Source: Sulfurospirillum oryzae (GTDB taxonomy: Bacteria; Campylobacterota; Campylobacteria; Campylobacterales; Sulfurospirillaceae). Taken from it: DNA of 64,000 bases. The DNA lies in contig NZ_JANZKZ010000001.1 of assembly GCF_025770725.1 (NCBI RefSeq), forward strand, positions 62,001 through 126,000, written 5' to 3'. Made by a program: the position numbers and the translations under genes. The notes under the pieces were generated by a model that did not search any database, had not been told where the DNA came from, and saw nothing but the letters and a program-made list of their open reading frames with translations. How positions within the stretch are numbered: the stretch's first letter is position 1; each line of letters starts with the position of its first letter. This document shows positions 25,765 through 36,585 of this stretch, one piece after another.

Positions 25765-27456
25765 TCACGTTCTAAACTCAGAGAGTTTGAGGTTCAACGT
25801 TTCAGTCATACGACTTAGATGTTCAGCCGTACTAGCGATCTCTTCAACACTTCTAGCATTTTGAGATGAGATGCCATTGATCTTAGTAACATCATCTATC
25901 ATAGACTCAATGTCCGTACCCGTTTTAAGATAATTTTGCGTTGTCTTATCGGAAATGTTTGTTGAAATTTCCATAACACGAGAAAGTTCGTTGATTTTTC
26001 CTTCAACATTGTTTGCTGTAACCGCCAATGTTTCGACTTTTTTCGAATTTTGCGTCATCTTTTCACTGCTATCGATGATAGCTTGGACAATAACATTGAT
26101 CGTGGCATTGATCTCTTGAAGACTTTTTTGGGTACGTTCTGCAAGCTTTCTTACTTCATCAGCAACAACCGCAAAGCCTCGTCCATGTTCACCAGCCCTT
26201 GCTGCTTCAATAGCCGCATTAAGAGCAAGTAAATTGGTTTGGTCAGCAATATCTCCGATGACAACTAAAATATCCTTAACCTGCTCGGCATCGGTACTTA
26301 ATTGTTGAATCTTCCCTGCAAGTTCAATTTCAGTTATAACGCTACTTTGAATATCTTGGGTTAACACTAAAAGAGCACTGTTTGCTTCACTTAAAAAAGT
26401 ATTCGCTTTCAGTAACTCCTCTTTTCCCTCTTTTGCTTCGACGATTCCTGCAGCTAGTTCATCTTTCAAAACATTGGCTTTTGAAGTCGTACCGCTAACA
26501 ATTTGCATTGAGGTTTCTACAGCTCGACCTACTTCTAAAGAGGTGGAAGAGAGTTCATGCGAAATAGAAGAGTTTTCATTAGAGAGATTTTTTGCCTCAC
26601 TGATGAGAACACGTACTTTTTCAATAAAACGATTAATGCTCGTACTTGCAAGTGCAATCTCATCATTGCCAATCACTTCAAGTTGACGTGTAAGATCGCC
26701 CTCTCCGCTAGAGAGGTTATCAGCTCTTTGAATTAAATTACGAAGTGGCGTTGTCACTGTCTTGTTGACATAAAATAACGTAGCAAGAATACACACAAGA
26801 ATAAATGCCAAGGAAACAAGCGTAAAATACTTAATTTGTTGTCCAATACTTTCATCCATCTCTTGCTTAATAAGCGCAATTTCTTCTTCAACATTATCAA
26901 CATAAACCCCTGTTCCTAAAGCCCAATTATAAGGCTCAAAAGAAACTGCATACGTAAATTTGAGCAAAGGCTTTCCATCTTTAACTTTAGGGAAGTAGTA
27001 TTTAATTAAACCACCTCCTTTTTTAGCAGCTGCAATAAGTTCTTTAACGATATAAAAGCCATTACTGTCTTGGATTTCTAACCGATTGACACCTACCATT
27101 GCTTTATTGACGGGGAACAAAACAGTAACCCCATTGGGGTCATAACCAAAGATATAACCACTCTTGTCATTGAAAAAACGTATTTCATTGAATTTTTCTA
27201 AAATGGCTTCCTTAATTTTTTCATCAGGAACTCCTCGCTCTTTTTCAGTTTTATAAATAGCATTTGCCATGTCTAAAACAACTTTCATAATCTCTTTGAT
27301 GTCTTTTTCATACGCGGCATACTGACCTTGTCTATATTTTTCTATAAACAATGCCGTATTTTTTTTCGTATTGATATACGATAAACCTAAAAAACCAATA
27401 CCTAAAAGCGTCATTGACACGATTAATGCAACAATAATCTTACTCGAAATCTTCAT
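25765..27456 (-). CDS. Methyl-accepting chemotaxis protein with single-Cache sensor
   Basis: 563 residues. TM1 about 7-28, periplasmic sCache-type domain about 35-205 ([40 protein letters not shown]), TM2 about 210-232, HAMP about 233-285, then the signalling domain with [20 protein letters not shown]. sCache_2 domains bind small carboxylates or similar ligands. The cytoplasmic half is nearly identical to that of the next MCP gene (27526-29154), which has a different sensor. No C-terminal CheR-tethering pentapeptide. Confidence 0.9.
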   Translation of the reverse strand: MKISSKIIVALIVSMTLLGIGFLGLSYINTKKNTALFIEKYRQGQYAAYEKDIKEIMKVVLDMANAIYKTEKERGVPDEKIKEAILEKFNEIRFFNDKSGYIFGYDPNGVTVLFPVNKAMVGVNRLEIQDSNGFYIVKELIAAAKKGGGLIKYYFPKVKDGKPLLKFTYAVSFEPYNWALGTGVYVDNVEEEIALIKQEMDESIGQQIKYFTLVSLAFILVCILATLFYVNKTVTTPLRNLIQRADNLSSGEGDLTRQLEVIGNDEIALASTSINRFIEKVRVLISEAKNLSNENSSISHELSSTSLEVGRAVETSMQIVSGTTSKANVLKDELAAGIVEAKEGKEELLKANTFLSEANSALLVLTQDIQSSVITEIELAGKIQQLSTDAEQVKDILVVIGDIADQTNLLALNAAIEAARAGEHGRGFAVVADEVRKLAERTQKSLQEINATINVIVQAIIDSSEKMTQNSKKVETLAVTANNVEGKINELSRVMEISTNISDKTTQNYLKTGTDIESMIDDVTKINGISSQNARSVEEIASTAEHLSRMTETLNLKLSEFRT

Positions 27457-27508
27457 TCTATCTCCAACTTTTCAATATTCACACACAATTTTTGAACTCT
27501 TTTTTGTT

Positions 27509-27518
27509 TTACATGTAA
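27509..27518. repeat. TTACATGTAA palindrome, intergenic copy
   Basis: In the 69-base gap between two MCP genes, just after the stop of the upstream one. Read with flanking T/A runs it forms a short palindrome with no terminator character. Confidence 0.8.
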
Positions 27519-27525
27519 GGTTTAT

Positions 27526-29154
27526 TTAGGTTCTAAACTCAGAGAGTTTGAGGTTGAGCATCTCAGTCATTTTATTGAGATGCGCTGCTGCACTCGCTAT
27601 CTCTTCAACACTTCGTGTATTTTGGCTTGAGATGTCATTGATTTGCGCTACGTCATCAATCATCTCAGTAATGTCATCTCCTGTTTGAAGATAATTTTCT
27701 ACGGTTTTATCAGAAATACCCGTTGCAATATGCATCACATTTAAGAGCTCATTAATCTTTGCTTCAACATGGGTTGCAGTGGTTGAGAGCGCTTCAACTT
27801 TTTGAGAGTTAGCCGTCATCTGATCACTACTGTCCATAATGGCTTGAACAATGACATTGATCGTGGCATTGATCTCTTGTAAACTTTTTTGGGTACGTTC
27901 TGCAAGCTTTCTTACTTCATCAGCAACAACCGCAAATCCTCGTCCATGTTCTCCAGCGCGTGCTGCTTCAATGGCGGCATTAAGAGCAAGTAAATTGGTT
28001 TGATCGGCAATATCACCAATAACAACTAAAACCTCTTTAACCTGTTCCGCATCGGTACTTAATTGTTGAATTTTATGCGCCAGTTCGATCTCTGTTGCAG
28101 CACTGCTTTGAATCTCTTGTGATAGCACTAAAATAGCACTGTTTGCCTCACTTAAAAATGTATTGGCTTTGAGAAGTTCTTCTTTACCTTCTTTTGCTTC
28201 GATAATACCCTCATCCAACTCATCTTTTAAAAGAGTCGCTTTAGAAGTTGTTTTACCAACAATGTTCATAGAGGACTCTACGGCACGCCCCACTTGCAAA
28301 GAGGTAGAAGAGAGTTCATGGGAAATGGATGAGTTTTCATTGGAGAGGTTTTTCGCCTCACTGATGAGAACACGTACTTTTTCAATGAAACGGTTGATGC
28401 TACTGCTTGCAAGAGCTATTTCATCACTTCCAACGACTTCAAGCTTACGGGTTAGATCACCATCGCCACTAGAGAGGTTATCGGATCTTTGAATCAATTC
28501 ATTGAGCGCACTCGTAATACTATAGCTAACACCAAAAGCAAGCAATAAACCCAACAGGGTCGCAGCTACAGAGAGTGCTATCATCATGGTACGCGTCTCA
28601 TGATAATTTGATGAAGCATCATTCGCGGCATCATCAACAATTTTCGTAATCAAATCTACCATTGTTTGTATCGCATCAAGATAGTTTTTTTCTAACGGCG
28701 TAACATCCCGTTGCAAAATGACAAATGCTTCACTTTTCTTACCTGCAGCATCAAGCTCTAACACTTTGTTACGCATGTCAATATAAGCTTTTCGTGCAAC
28801 AATAATCTGTCCAAATAACGCTTTGCCTTTTTCTGTATTAAGCTGTGCTTCAAAATTTTTATAAATCTCGCCCAGCCGTTTACTTCCTTCTTTCATCTCA
28901 TCTTTAATCTGCTTATCTATTTGGGGATCATCATTGATCAATAAATTACGCACTAAAACTCTATTGCGATTGATCTCACTAAGAATTTGATTGACTAAAA
29001 CAACTTTGGGAAAACGATCATGGGCGATGTCTTCTAAATCCTCATCTATCGTTGCAAGACTTCTAATTCCAACTATCGCAATCACTCCTAAAAAAACAAG
29101 CACGACTGCAAAACCTATGGCTAACTTGATTCCTATCTTCATATTCTTAAACAC
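27526..29154 (-). CDS. Methyl-accepting chemotaxis protein with four-helix-bundle sensor
   Basis: 542 residues from a GTG with GAGGA upstream. TM1 about 10-32, periplasmic 4HB_MCP helical bundle about 35-190 ([16 protein letters not shown]), TM2 about 193-215, HAMP about 216-265, signalling hairpin [20 protein letters not shown]. The HAMP-signalling region matches the adjacent MCP (25765-27456) over some 320 residues with few changes, pointing to duplication with sensor replacement. 4HB sensors bind amino acids, organic acids or aromatic ligands; the ligand is unknown. Confidence 0.9.
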   Translation of the reverse strand: MFKNMKIGIKLAIGFAVVLVFLGVIAIVGIRSLATIDEDLEDIAHDRFPKVVLVNQILSEINRNRVLVRNLLINDDPQIDKQIKDEMKEGSKRLGEIYKNFEAQLNTEKGKALFGQIIVARKAYIDMRNKVLELDAAGKKSEAFVILQRDVTPLEKNYLDAIQTMVDLITKIVDDAANDASSNYHETRTMMIALSVAATLLGLLLAFGVSYSITSALNELIQRSDNLSSGDGDLTRKLEVVGSDEIALASSSINRFIEKVRVLISEAKNLSNENSSISHELSSTSLQVGRAVESSMNIVGKTTSKATLLKDELDEGIIEAKEGKEELLKANTFLSEANSAILVLSQEIQSSAATEIELAHKIQQLSTDAEQVKEVLVVIGDIADQTNLLALNAAIEAARAGEHGRGFAVVADEVRKLAERTQKSLQEINATINVIVQAIMDSSDQMTANSQKVEALSTTATHVEAKINELLNVMHIATGISDKTVENYLQTGDDITEMIDDVAQINDISSQNTRSVEEIASAAAHLNKMTEMLNLKLSEFRT

Positions 29155-29266
29155 ACAATTTCCTCAATATTTTCTAGAATCTTTTTGATCCTCAATATAA
29201 AAACTTAATAATATATTTTATCCGATAGGTGGAGAGGAAACGGTCTCTTTCGCAAGTGTTAGTATG

Positions 29267-29281
29267 TGACCAAAACATGAC
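29267..29281 (+). repeat. Third copy of the TGAC 11-bp direct repeat
   Basis: TGTGACC then CATGACTTT, TGAC units at 29267 and 29278 spaced 11 bp, in the 221-base gap upstream of the MCP at 29154. The orientation is opposite to that gene and no -10 follows at the expected place, so its role is less clear than at 21463 and 39343. Confidence 0.4.
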
Positions 29282-29375
29282 TTTCTATTTTCTTACAACC
29301 CTTAAACGAGAGTACTTGACTGCCCACAGCACTGTTACAGGGAGATTCATTACTCGAAAATTTTTAACATCCTTT

Positions 29376-29789
29376 TTATTCAAAAAATTCTAAAGACTCG
29401 TGATGTTTTGATTCTAAGGCATTGCCACTAAACGCTTCTTGTTTATCTTTAGCAACCTGAAGGGAGCGCATCAGCTTTGCAGAGAGTTTATCGATGTTTT
29501 CACCCAGCATCATCTCATCATGACTAAGGGCATGCAAATAGATATTGATACTCTGCTCAATAGTTCCTATCGCCTCGCTAACAGCACTGAGCTGTTGTTT
29601 CATGACGTCTTGATATTGAAAGGCTTGCAGTACTTTTTCATCAGGCTGTAAAGAATGCTGTTCCAAAAAATGGTGAAAAGAGATAGCAGAACGTTCTGAT
29701 AGCTCCTTAACATCGCATTGAACTTCATCGATATGCTTTAAAATAGCAAGAATTGAAGAGAGTATGCTTTCGGTTTTACAAAATTCCAT
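29376..29789 (-). CDS. CheZ-like putative CheY phosphatase
   Basis: 137 residues, wholly helical. Around 55-80 it reads LQAFQYQDVMKQQLSAVSEA, close to the CheZ active-site helix, in which an Asp and a Gln four residues later (QDLTGQ) dephosphorylate CheY; here Asp61 and Gln65. The tail is acidic/aromatic (HESLEFFE). It sits 17 bases after the pseudo-receiver gene in the che cluster, with AAGGA before the ATG. Helicobacter-type CheZ is longer. Motif-based call; it might instead be a structural partner with no phosphatase activity. Confidence 0.5.
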   Translation of the reverse strand: MEFCKTESILSSILAILKHIDEVQCDVKELSERSAISFHHFLEQHSLQPDEKVLQAFQYQDVMKQQLSAVSEAIGTIEQSINIYLHALSHDEMMLGENIDKLSAKLMRSLQVAKDKQEAFSGNALESKHHESLEFFE

Positions 29790-29806
29790 TATGTTCCTTT
29801 TAAGTG

Positions 29807-30880
29807 TTAAAAAAAGATAAGGTCATCATCGTTTGCAGTGCTAGCACTCTTCTGTGGAGGAATAATCATGCTTATAATCATCCCAGCATCATTAATAATC
29901 GAATCATTAAAGAATTTTGGATCTTCTGCCTCTTTGTCCCACACCTGTGCTATAAAAGCTTGCAATACGGAGCAAAATCCACTTAGTAAAGGTTCAAAAT
30001 CACTGCTTTTCTCCGCAACAAGCGTGCATTTATCACTAATACTTTGTCCTAGTTCAATAATACTCATACCCGTATCACTAAAAAATTGATAGTGCATCAA
30101 GATATTGCCAAAGCGCGCTAGAGCATCCCCTAAAACAGAGATATAGTGTATATCTGCTACTTGACTTTCACCAAAAGCATTAAAGAGAAGCGTATCTATA
30201 TCACTGAGTTGATCGTGCAACTCTTCTTTGTCATCAACCATTAAAAAACTAAAATAATCTTTATAAGCTGATTTATCCACTGTCGGCGTAAGGGCTGTAG
30301 CACTACAAGATGTCGGAGGTGTTGGGAAAAATTCAAAATCGTCCTCTATAACCTCAGGTGATGGAGCAATATGTTTACTTAAGATAGACGCTTTGGGGCA
30401 CTCTGCACGACATGGCACATATAAAGCCGCCAGAATCTGTTCTTCCAAATCTTTGACGTAATGCACCAATAAAGAGCGATCGTGCACTTGTGCAAAGACC
30501 CGCAAGAAAAGTGGAAAAAATTCACTGACAGGCAAAGATTTATTGACAAAACCAACAACACCAAGATTCGTAAGCTTCATCACGATTTCAGGATCATTAA
30601 ATTGACGTGCAGAGATAAGAATTCTCTGATCAATATCTTTTTTTAACATTTCACTTATAAGATGCAAAGCATCTCTGCCAAATCGATCTATGTTGATAAC
30701 TACAAGGTCTATTGTTTCTTGGCTCTGTTTCGTTAACGCCTCTTCTATGGTAGGTGCAAACATTATTTTTTTGCAACGCGACACATACTCTTCACCTAAA
30801 TAACAACGAACATCTTCTTCTTCATTGACAAACATAATCGTCAAAAAAGCTGTAAATTCATATAAAATATCAATGGACAT
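29807..30880 (-). CDS. Pseudo-receiver protein of the chemosensory cluster
   Basis: 357 residues from ATG 30880 (AGGAG upstream; a GTG two codons earlier lies closer to that site). About 14-140 looks like a receiver fold: FVNEEEDVR near strand 1, LVVINIDRFGRD where LxxxDxxMP is expected, and VGFVNKSLP with the conserved Lys. The acceptor position reads Asn, so phosphorylation is doubtful. 190-330 is a helical domain without known relatives; linker and tail carry acidic-aromatic peptides (DDFEFF, DDDLIFF). Overlaps cheB by 11 bases. Possibly a CheY-binding adaptor. Confidence 0.62.
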   Translation of the reverse strand: MSIDILYEFTAFLTIMFVNEEEDVRCYLGEEYVSRCKKIMFAPTIEEALTKQSQETIDLVVINIDRFGRDALHLISEMLKKDIDQRILISARQFNDPEIVMKLTNLGVVGFVNKSLPVSEFFPLFLRVFAQVHDRSLLVHYVKDLEEQILAALYVPCRAECPKASILSKHIAPSPEVIEDDFEFFPTPPTSCSATALTPTVDKSAYKDYFSFLMVDDKEELHDQLSDIDTLLFNAFGESQVADIHYISVLGDALARFGNILMHYQFFSDTGMSIIELGQSISDKCTLVAEKSSDFEPLLSGFCSVLQAFIAQVWDKEAEDPKFFNDSIINDAGMIISMIIPPQKSASTANDDDLIFF

Positions 30881-31967
30881 TTTCACTCCTCTTGATGGTT
30901 TCTACAATTTCTTCTAAAGTCAGCACTTCCATCACAGCACCTAATTCAACTGCCACTTTCGGCATCCCATACACAATACAACTCTCTTTATTCTGTGCGT
31001 AGGTTTTAGCCCCTCGCTCTTTCATCTCTTTTAACCCTTTTGCGCCATCATCTCCCATGCCTGTGAGTATAAATCCCATGCCATTGACACCCGCTTCATT
31101 GGCACATGATCTAAAAAGAACATCAATGCTGGGCTTATGACGACTCACTTTTGGTCCATCTTTAATCTCAACAACGTATGTATTGGCTGAACGTTTGAGC
31201 GTCATGTGTTTGTTACCAGGAGCAATCAAAACGTGACCGTAACAGAGTTTATCGCCATCTTTTGCCTCTTTGACAAACATCGTACACATACGGTTTAATC
31301 GCTCCGACAAAGAACGGGTAAATCCTTCAGGCATGTGTTGGACGATTAAAATTGGCGGTGTTTTCTGCGTTAAAAAAGGGATAATCCTTTCCAGTGTTTG
31401 AACACCTCCGGTAGAAGAGCCAATGACAATCAGTGGATGCGTAAGGTTATGTGAAAGCTTGCTTTTAAGCGGCAAAATTGCATCGGCATCTATTTTTGGA
31501 GACAGCCCTTTATCACTTCGTGGCTTGGAAAAAATTGTTTTTTGTTTCATACTACTTTTAGATTCATACGCCGCTTTAATGGCATGAATCAAGGTATATT
31601 TTGACTCTTCTAAAAAAATCTTCAATCCCACTTCCGGCTTTGCAATCACTTCAACTGCCCCTAAAAAAAGTGCCTCAATGGCTTTGCTACTTCCTTTTTG
31701 CGCAACAGAAGAGCAGATAATAACAGGGGTAGGATGCTCCAACATGATTTTTCGTAAAAAGGTCAATCCATCCATGCGTGGCATCTCAATATCTAAGATA
31801 ATAACATCGGGCCACCCAAAACGCTCAAATTTTGACTCAGCAATAATAGGATCAGAAGCAACACCATGCAGTGATATATCAGATTCTCCTTCGAGTAACG
31901 TCCCAATGGTTGTGCGAGCAATGGCAGAATCATCGACAATAAATACTTTTATAGCACGTTCTTGCAT
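30870..31967 (-). CDS. cheB: CheB, chemoreceptor methylesterase with receiver domain
   Basis: 365 residues. Receiver domain 5-125 with phospho-acceptor Asp59 (VIILDIEMPRMDG), linker, then methylesterase 175-360 with the catalytic triad in GSSTGG (Ser185), QHMPEG (His211) and TGMGDDG (Asp). Full-length CheB, unlike the receiver-less CheB of Campylobacter jejuni. Removes methyl groups from MCP glutamates when phosphorylated by CheA. Adjoins cheR with no gap. Confidence 0.95.
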   Translation of the reverse strand: MQERAIKVFIVDDSAIARTTIGTLLEGESDISLHGVASDPIIAESKFERFGWPDVIILDIEMPRMDGLTFLRKIMLEHPTPVIICSSVAQKGSSKAIEALFLGAVEVIAKPEVGLKIFLEESKYTLIHAIKAAYESKSSMKQKTIFSKPRSDKGLSPKIDADAILPLKSKLSHNLTHPLIVIGSSTGGVQTLERIIPFLTQKTPPILIVQHMPEGFTRSLSERLNRMCTMFVKEAKDGDKLCYGHVLIAPGNKHMTLKRSANTYVVEIKDGPKVSRHKPSIDVLFRSCANEAGVNGMGFILTGMGDDGAKGLKEMKERGAKTYAQNKESCIVYGMPKVAVELGAVMEVLTLEEIVETIKRSENVH

Positions 31968-32765
31968 TTATGCTCCATTTCGATAAATTGTTGGTCTTAC
32001 TTGGCGTATTTTCATACCAAGATGCGTGATAGACTCTGCATGACCGATAAAAAGATACCCATTAGGGTTCAGTGCTTTAAGCACATGGTTAACGATACGT
32101 TTGCGATTTTCTTGATCAAAATAAATGAGCATATTGCGTAAAAAAATCACATCAAATTTTCCCAATTCTGGATCTACTGGAACCATAAGATTAGCGCATG
32201 AAAAAGAGACTTTCTCTCTTAAATAATCACCTATTAAAAATTCCCCTTCATGTGATCCTACACCTTTTAAACAGTAACGCCTGAGATACTCAGAGGGAAT
32301 TTGCTCGGCAAACCGCATAGCGTAAAGTCCTTTAGAAGCGTTTTCGATCACTTCAGTGTTAATGTCAGTGCCAGTGACTTCCCAATTAATGCCCGAAGGT
32401 GTTAAAATATCATCAAGCTCCATCGCGATGCTATAGCCCTCTGCCCCAATACTAGCAGCTGCACTCCAAACACGAAATGGTGCATGTTTAACATGAGAAA
32501 GAATATTGTTTCGCATAAAATCAAAATGATGCTGTTCTCTAAAAAAGCTGGTTTCATTGGTTGTTAGCATATTGATCATAATCTGAAGCTCATCAAAGGA
32601 GCTTAAACAGGCTTCATAGTAAGCGTCATAATCAGGCACATTAAGATGCCTTAACCTTTTAGAAAGCCTACCAACGACCAACTGCTTTTTGGAATCATTC
32701 AGATGAATACCCGAATGGACTTTCACTAATGTTGTAATATTATGAAACGCTTTAGAACTAATCAT
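31968..32765 (-). CDS. cheR: CheR, chemoreceptor glutamate methyltransferase
   Basis: 265 residues: helical N-terminal domain 1-70 (SKRLRHLNVPDYDAYY, then TTNETSFFRE) and SAM-binding domain with VWSAAASIGAEGYSIAMELDD (quoted in part), TGTDIN and FDVIFLRNMLIYFD. Adds methyl groups to MCPs, opposing CheB. None of the MCPs in this window shows a C-terminal NWETF-like tether. Confidence 0.95.
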   Translation of the reverse strand: MISSKAFHNITTLVKVHSGIHLNDSKKQLVVGRLSKRLRHLNVPDYDAYYEACLSSFDELQIMINMLTTNETSFFREQHHFDFMRNNILSHVKHAPFRVWSAAASIGAEGYSIAMELDDILTPSGINWEVTGTDINTEVIENASKGLYAMRFAEQIPSEYLRRYCLKGVGSHEGEFLIGDYLREKVSFSCANLMVPVDPELGKFDVIFLRNMLIYFDQENRKRIVNHVLKALNPNGYLFIGHAESITHLGMKIRQVRPTIYRNGA

Positions 32766-32774
32766 TCGATACTT

Positions 32775-33725
32775 TTAAACCCTTGCATACATTTGAATTT
32801 GATGCTGTAAATCTTCAACATCCAGTTTATGAATAACATGATCCACGCCATGCCTTTTTGCTTGTTCTATGATGGATGGATTCGCCATATTGGTATTCAT
32901 AATAAACGGTATATCTCGAAGTCCTGCTTTGCTTTTGACCTCTCTTAGCAATGCCATGCCATCCATCACTGGCATCTCAATATCACTTAAAATCAAGGCA
33001 ACATTTTCAAGTTCAAGGCTCAAAAGTCGCTCTAATAAATCTTTACCATTATCAAAGACTTCAAAATCTAGCTCCATCTGCGAAAGGGCTAAACTAACGG
33101 CATGCTGAACGATCTTACTATCATCAGCAAATAAAATTTTCTTCGTAAGATCTAATTTATTTAAGATATTAACTTTCCCCAGTTCTCGCTCGTGCGCTTC
33201 TGAGAATACTTCACTTAAAAGTGTATCGGAGTTAAAAATCACACACAGTTTCTTTTCACCAGCGATATAAAGCTCTGTTATCTGCGCCGTTTTTGGGTCA
33301 CGAGATGAATTGTCGATGAGCTTATCGGCTTCAATGTTTTGAATCCCAATCACATTTTTAATGATGATGCCAACGCGTTGATGTCCAAAGTTACAGACAA
33401 CGACAAGCTCATAAAAACATCCCTCTGCCTCGCCTTTGCCCAGCCATCTGTCAAAATGGATGATCGAGCACATCTCATCGCGAATCTTCGCGGTTCCAAC
33501 AAGTGTGCTGGTAGCATCCGAATTTTTAGCGATATTAAGCTCTTTATTAACGATAAGTTCTTCCACTTTAGCCACATTGATCGCATAAAGCTCGTCATAG
33601 CCATTGCGAAAAATGACATACTGCGAAGTCACATCCGCATTGGATGTAACTAAACGGATAAGCTCATCACTACTATCAATCTGATTGGCTGAACTTTGTT
33701 TCTCTTTTACTTCAACTTCTTGCAT
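32775..33725 (-). CDS. cheV: CheV, CheW-receiver coupling protein
   Basis: 316 residues: CheW domain about 30-180 (QYVIFRNGYDELYAINVAKVEE, split here for length, and GTAKIRDEMCSIIHFD) followed by a receiver domain about 192-314 with ILSDIEMPVMDG. CheV couples receptors to CheA and can act as a phosphate sink. AAGGAA precedes the ATG. The first 30 residues are acidic and probably disordered. Confidence 0.9.
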   Translation of the reverse strand: MQEVEVKEKQSSANQIDSSDELIRLVTSNADVTSQYVIFRNGYDELYAINVAKVEELIVNKELNIAKNSDATSTLVGTAKIRDEMCSIIHFDRWLGKGEAEGCFYELVVVCNFGHQRVGIIIKNVIGIQNIEADKLIDNSSRDPKTAQITELYIAGEKKLCVIFNSDTLLSEVFSEAHERELGKVNILNKLDLTKKILFADDSKIVQHAVSLALSQMELDFEVFDNGKDLLERLLSLELENVALILSDIEMPVMDGMALLREVKSKAGLRDIPFIMNTNMANPSIIEQAKRHGVDHVIHKLDVEDLQHQIQMYARV

Positions 33726-33735
33726 TTAAGTTCCT

Positions 33736-34230
33736 TTATAATGTACGTTTTTGCGTAACACGGGAGAGTTCGCTCAAATCAAGAATGCCATTCATATCTA
33801 AAAGGGTGATAAACCGCTCTTCAATGCGTGCCATCATTTGCATAAAATCTTTACGAATTTTTGCACCAAATTCAGGGGCTTCCATCTTATGAGCAAGCGT
33901 GATTTCGTAGACTTGATCCACCATATCTACGATGAGTCCTATCTCGCACTCATCGCCGCCAATCATCGCTTCAATGGTAATAATGCAGCTCTTTTTACTA
34001 ATATCACTCATCCCCAAACCAAGTCTTGCTGAAAGATCAAGTACGGGAATAACATTGCCACGAATGTTGGTCACACCTACGACAAAACGCTCCATCGTAG
34101 GTACATGGGTTATCTGCGTATATTCGATGATCTCTTTGACATAAGCAACATTGATAGCAAATCTCTCGTTTTTTAAAAAAAACGAGAGGAACTGATTGCC
34201 CTCAGGATTTTTATGGGTTATATCTGCCAT
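33736..34230 (-). CDS. cheW: CheW, coupling protein
   Basis: 164 residues, single CheW domain (QFLSFFLKNERFAINVAYVKE, split motif; VTNIRGNVIPVLDLSARLG). Links CheA to receptors. Located between the poly-HAMP MCP and cheV with short gaps, GAGGA before the ATG. Confidence 0.94.
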   Translation of the reverse strand: MADITHKNPEGNQFLSFFLKNERFAINVAYVKEIIEYTQITHVPTMERFVVGVTNIRGNVIPVLDLSARLGLGMSDISKKSCIITIEAMIGGDECEIGLIVDMVDQVYEITLAHKMEAPEFGAKIRKDFMQMMARIEERFITLLDMNGILDLSELSRVTQKRTL

Positions 34231-34240
34231 CAGATCCTCA

Positions 34241-36538
34241 TTACGCGAAATTTTTGAAATCTTTTTTGTTTACATGTAACGCTTTTGTCTCACTACTTTT
34301 CTTCACTTCACCCATTGGTTTTGTATTAGGTGCTAAGACTTTTTGATTGTTTTCTACGATAAAGAAAGACATCATACTTCTTAGTCCTTCAGCTTGTGCG
34401 GTCATCTCTTCAGAGGCACTTGCTAGCTCTTCACTGCCTGCGGCATTTTGTTGGGTTACGGAGTCTAATTGGTTCATGGAGCCATTGATCTGCTCTATCC
34501 CTGCATTTTGCTCTGAGCTTGCTGCTGCTATTTCTTGAACGAGTTCAGCGGTTTTTTTAATATTTGGGATGATCTCTTTAATGAGCTCTCCAGCACTTTC
34601 ACTGACTTTAACACTATCACCTGTGATTTTACTAATCTCTTGGGCTGCGACTTGGCTTCGCTCTGCTAGTTTTCTAACTTCTACGGCTACAACGGCGAAA
34701 CCTTTTCCATGTTCACCTGCACGTGCGGCTTCAATAGCAGCATTTAGGGCTAGAAGGTTGGTTTGGTAAGCAATATCTTCAATAATGCTAATTTTCCCTG
34801 CGATTTCTTTCATAGCGTCTACGGTTTGGTTAACCGCTTTACCACCCTCTTCTGCCATCTTGGCAGCATTACTTGCCATCTCATCGGTTCGTTTTGCATT
34901 TTCAGCATTAAGGTTAATACTTCCTGTCATCTCTTCGATAGCAGCAGCTGTCTCTTCGAGGTTACTCGCTTGTTCAGTGGCACCATTACTCAACGACTGA
35001 GCTGTTCCACTGACTTGTTCACTGGCACTTGTGATTTGAAGGGCTGCGTTTTGGACTTCGATAATAATATCTTGAAGTTTTTCACCCATTTCATTGGTTG
35101 AGCTTTTAACCAGTGCTAAATCACCGATCCAGATGTCTGAGGTGATACGTTTGGTCAAGTCACCGTTTGCCATCGCGGCATAAACAGCGCTCTCTTCCAT
35201 AATCGCTTTATCAATCGCTTCTGCTACGCCATTGATAGACACTTTAAATGCGGCAAAGTCACCTGGTAAATCAGCGGTAATTCTTGCTTTAAAATCTCCA
35301 TTAGACAATTTACCCATAACGGTTTGCACGTCAGATACTGTCGCTTGAAGTTTATCGCCCATATCGTTTGCTGAACTCTTAACAAGTGCTAAGTTTCCTA
35401 TCCAGATGTCTGAGGTAATACGTTTTGAAAAATCTCCATTAGCCAATGCCATAAACACGGCACTCTCTTCTTTAATAGCTTTATCAATTGCTTCTGCTAC
35501 GCCATTTACAGCACGTTTAAACACATCGTAGTCATTTTTATACTCTTTGGTGATACGAACGGAGAAGTCACCCTCATTGGATAGTTTGGCTAAGGTATTA
35601 ACGCCATTATTTACCACAGCATCATAAATGGCTTCGAGCATATTATTGATACCATCAACGATTTTTCTAAAGTCACCTTGGTGTCTTGAAGCGTCAGCTC
35701 TGGTTGAAAGTTTGCCTTCACCTGCGGCAACGGCTAACATATTGGTATCGGCAACGAGGAGTTTAATAGTCTCGATCATTTGTGCCATCGCAGCTTTGAC
35801 TTGTCCTGTCTCTTCAGTGCTATCGGCGACAACTCTGACACTCATATCTCCTTTGGAGATCGACTCTGCTGCGTTTAACACTTCACTAAGTGGCGTGGTG
35901 ATGCTTCGTGTCACAAACAGGGCGAGTAGGACGCCAAAGATAAATGCAAAAACAGAAACAGCGATAACGATCATTTTTGTGGAAGCATAGTCTGTATCAG
36001 CTTGTTTACCTGCTTGATTAAGCGATTCTGTTTGGTGATCTATAATGGCATTAAGTGCATCAAAATACGCTTTACGCAAAGGTAACATCTCTCCACTCAT
36101 CACTGCCCAAGCCTCTTCACTTTTATTGGCAGCTCCAAGCTCAATAACTTTATTGGTTACAGCCGCATACGGTGCTCTTGCATCCGTTGTAGCTTTAAAG
36201 AGTGCTTTACCTTTTTCGCTCTTCATCATCTTCTCTAATTTTGCGTATAACTCGCTAATTTTTTTTCTGCCTGCTTCTATTTCATCTTTGATCTGTCTGT
36301 TTTTCGCATCATCGGTGTTAATAACAAGATTTCCAAGCAAAATACGATCATTATTGACAAGATCTTGAATATCATTGGCAAGAACGACTTTCGGGAACAT
36401 CTCATCCGTGATCTCGCCTATCGAATCATTCATATTACCTAACCTTGTAAGTCCCAAAATGGCAATGCCTGCAAGGAACACAAGAACAATTCCAAAACCA
36501 AAACCGAGTTTGGCACCTATTTTCATATTTTTAAACAT
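34241..36538 (-). CDS. Poly-HAMP methyl-accepting chemotaxis protein
   Basis: 765 residues. TM1 about 10-32, four-helix sensor about 35-190, TM2 about 192-212, then about five HAMP-like units in tandem (about 213-500), then the signalling hairpin ([20 protein letters not shown]) and a positively charged tail ending [12 protein letters not shown], encoded across a TTACATGTAA copy. Two HAMP pairs are near-duplicates ([10 protein letters not shown] and LALVKSS occur twice), the DNA repeats lying at about 35100-35230 and 35345-35520. Poly-HAMP chains often occur in receptors that signal to specialised CheA proteins. It lies between cheA and cheW, so probably the cognate receptor of this system. 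Confidence 0.9.
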   Translation of the reverse strand: MFKNMKIGAKLGFGFGIVLVFLAGIAILGLTRLGNMNDSIGEITDEMFPKVVLANDIQDLVNNDRILLGNLVINTDDAKNRQIKDEIEAGRKKISELYAKLEKMMKSEKGKALFKATTDARAPYAAVTNKVIELGAANKSEEAWAVMSGEMLPLRKAYFDALNAIIDHQTESLNQAGKQADTDYASTKMIVIAVSVFAFIFGVLLALFVTRSITTPLSEVLNAAESISKGDMSVRVVADSTEETGQVKAAMAQMIETIKLLVADTNMLAVAAGEGKLSTRADASRHQGDFRKIVDGINNMLEAIYDAVVNNGVNTLAKLSNEGDFSVRITKEYKNDYDVFKRAVNGVAEAIDKAIKEESAVFMALANGDFSKRITSDIWIGNLALVKSSANDMGDKLQATVSDVQTVMGKLSNGDFKARITADLPGDFAAFKVSINGVAEAIDKAIMEESAVYAAMANGDLTKRITSDIWIGDLALVKSSTNEMGEKLQDIIIEVQNAALQITSASEQVSGTAQSLSNGATEQASNLEETAAAIEEMTGSINLNAENAKRTDEMASNAAKMAEEGGKAVNQTVDAMKEIAGKISIIEDIAYQTNLLALNAAIEAARAGEHGKGFAVVAVEVRKLAERSQVAAQEISKITGDSVKVSESAGELIKEIIPNIKKTAELVQEIAAASSEQNAGIEQINGSMNQLDSVTQQNAAGSEELASASEEMTAQAEGLRSMMSFFIVENNQKVLAPNTKPMGEVKKSSETKALHVNKKDFKNFA

Positions 36539-36585
36539 TGGCTCTTCCTTAATGTATATTTTTTACTTTGTTTACGTTAATTAAT

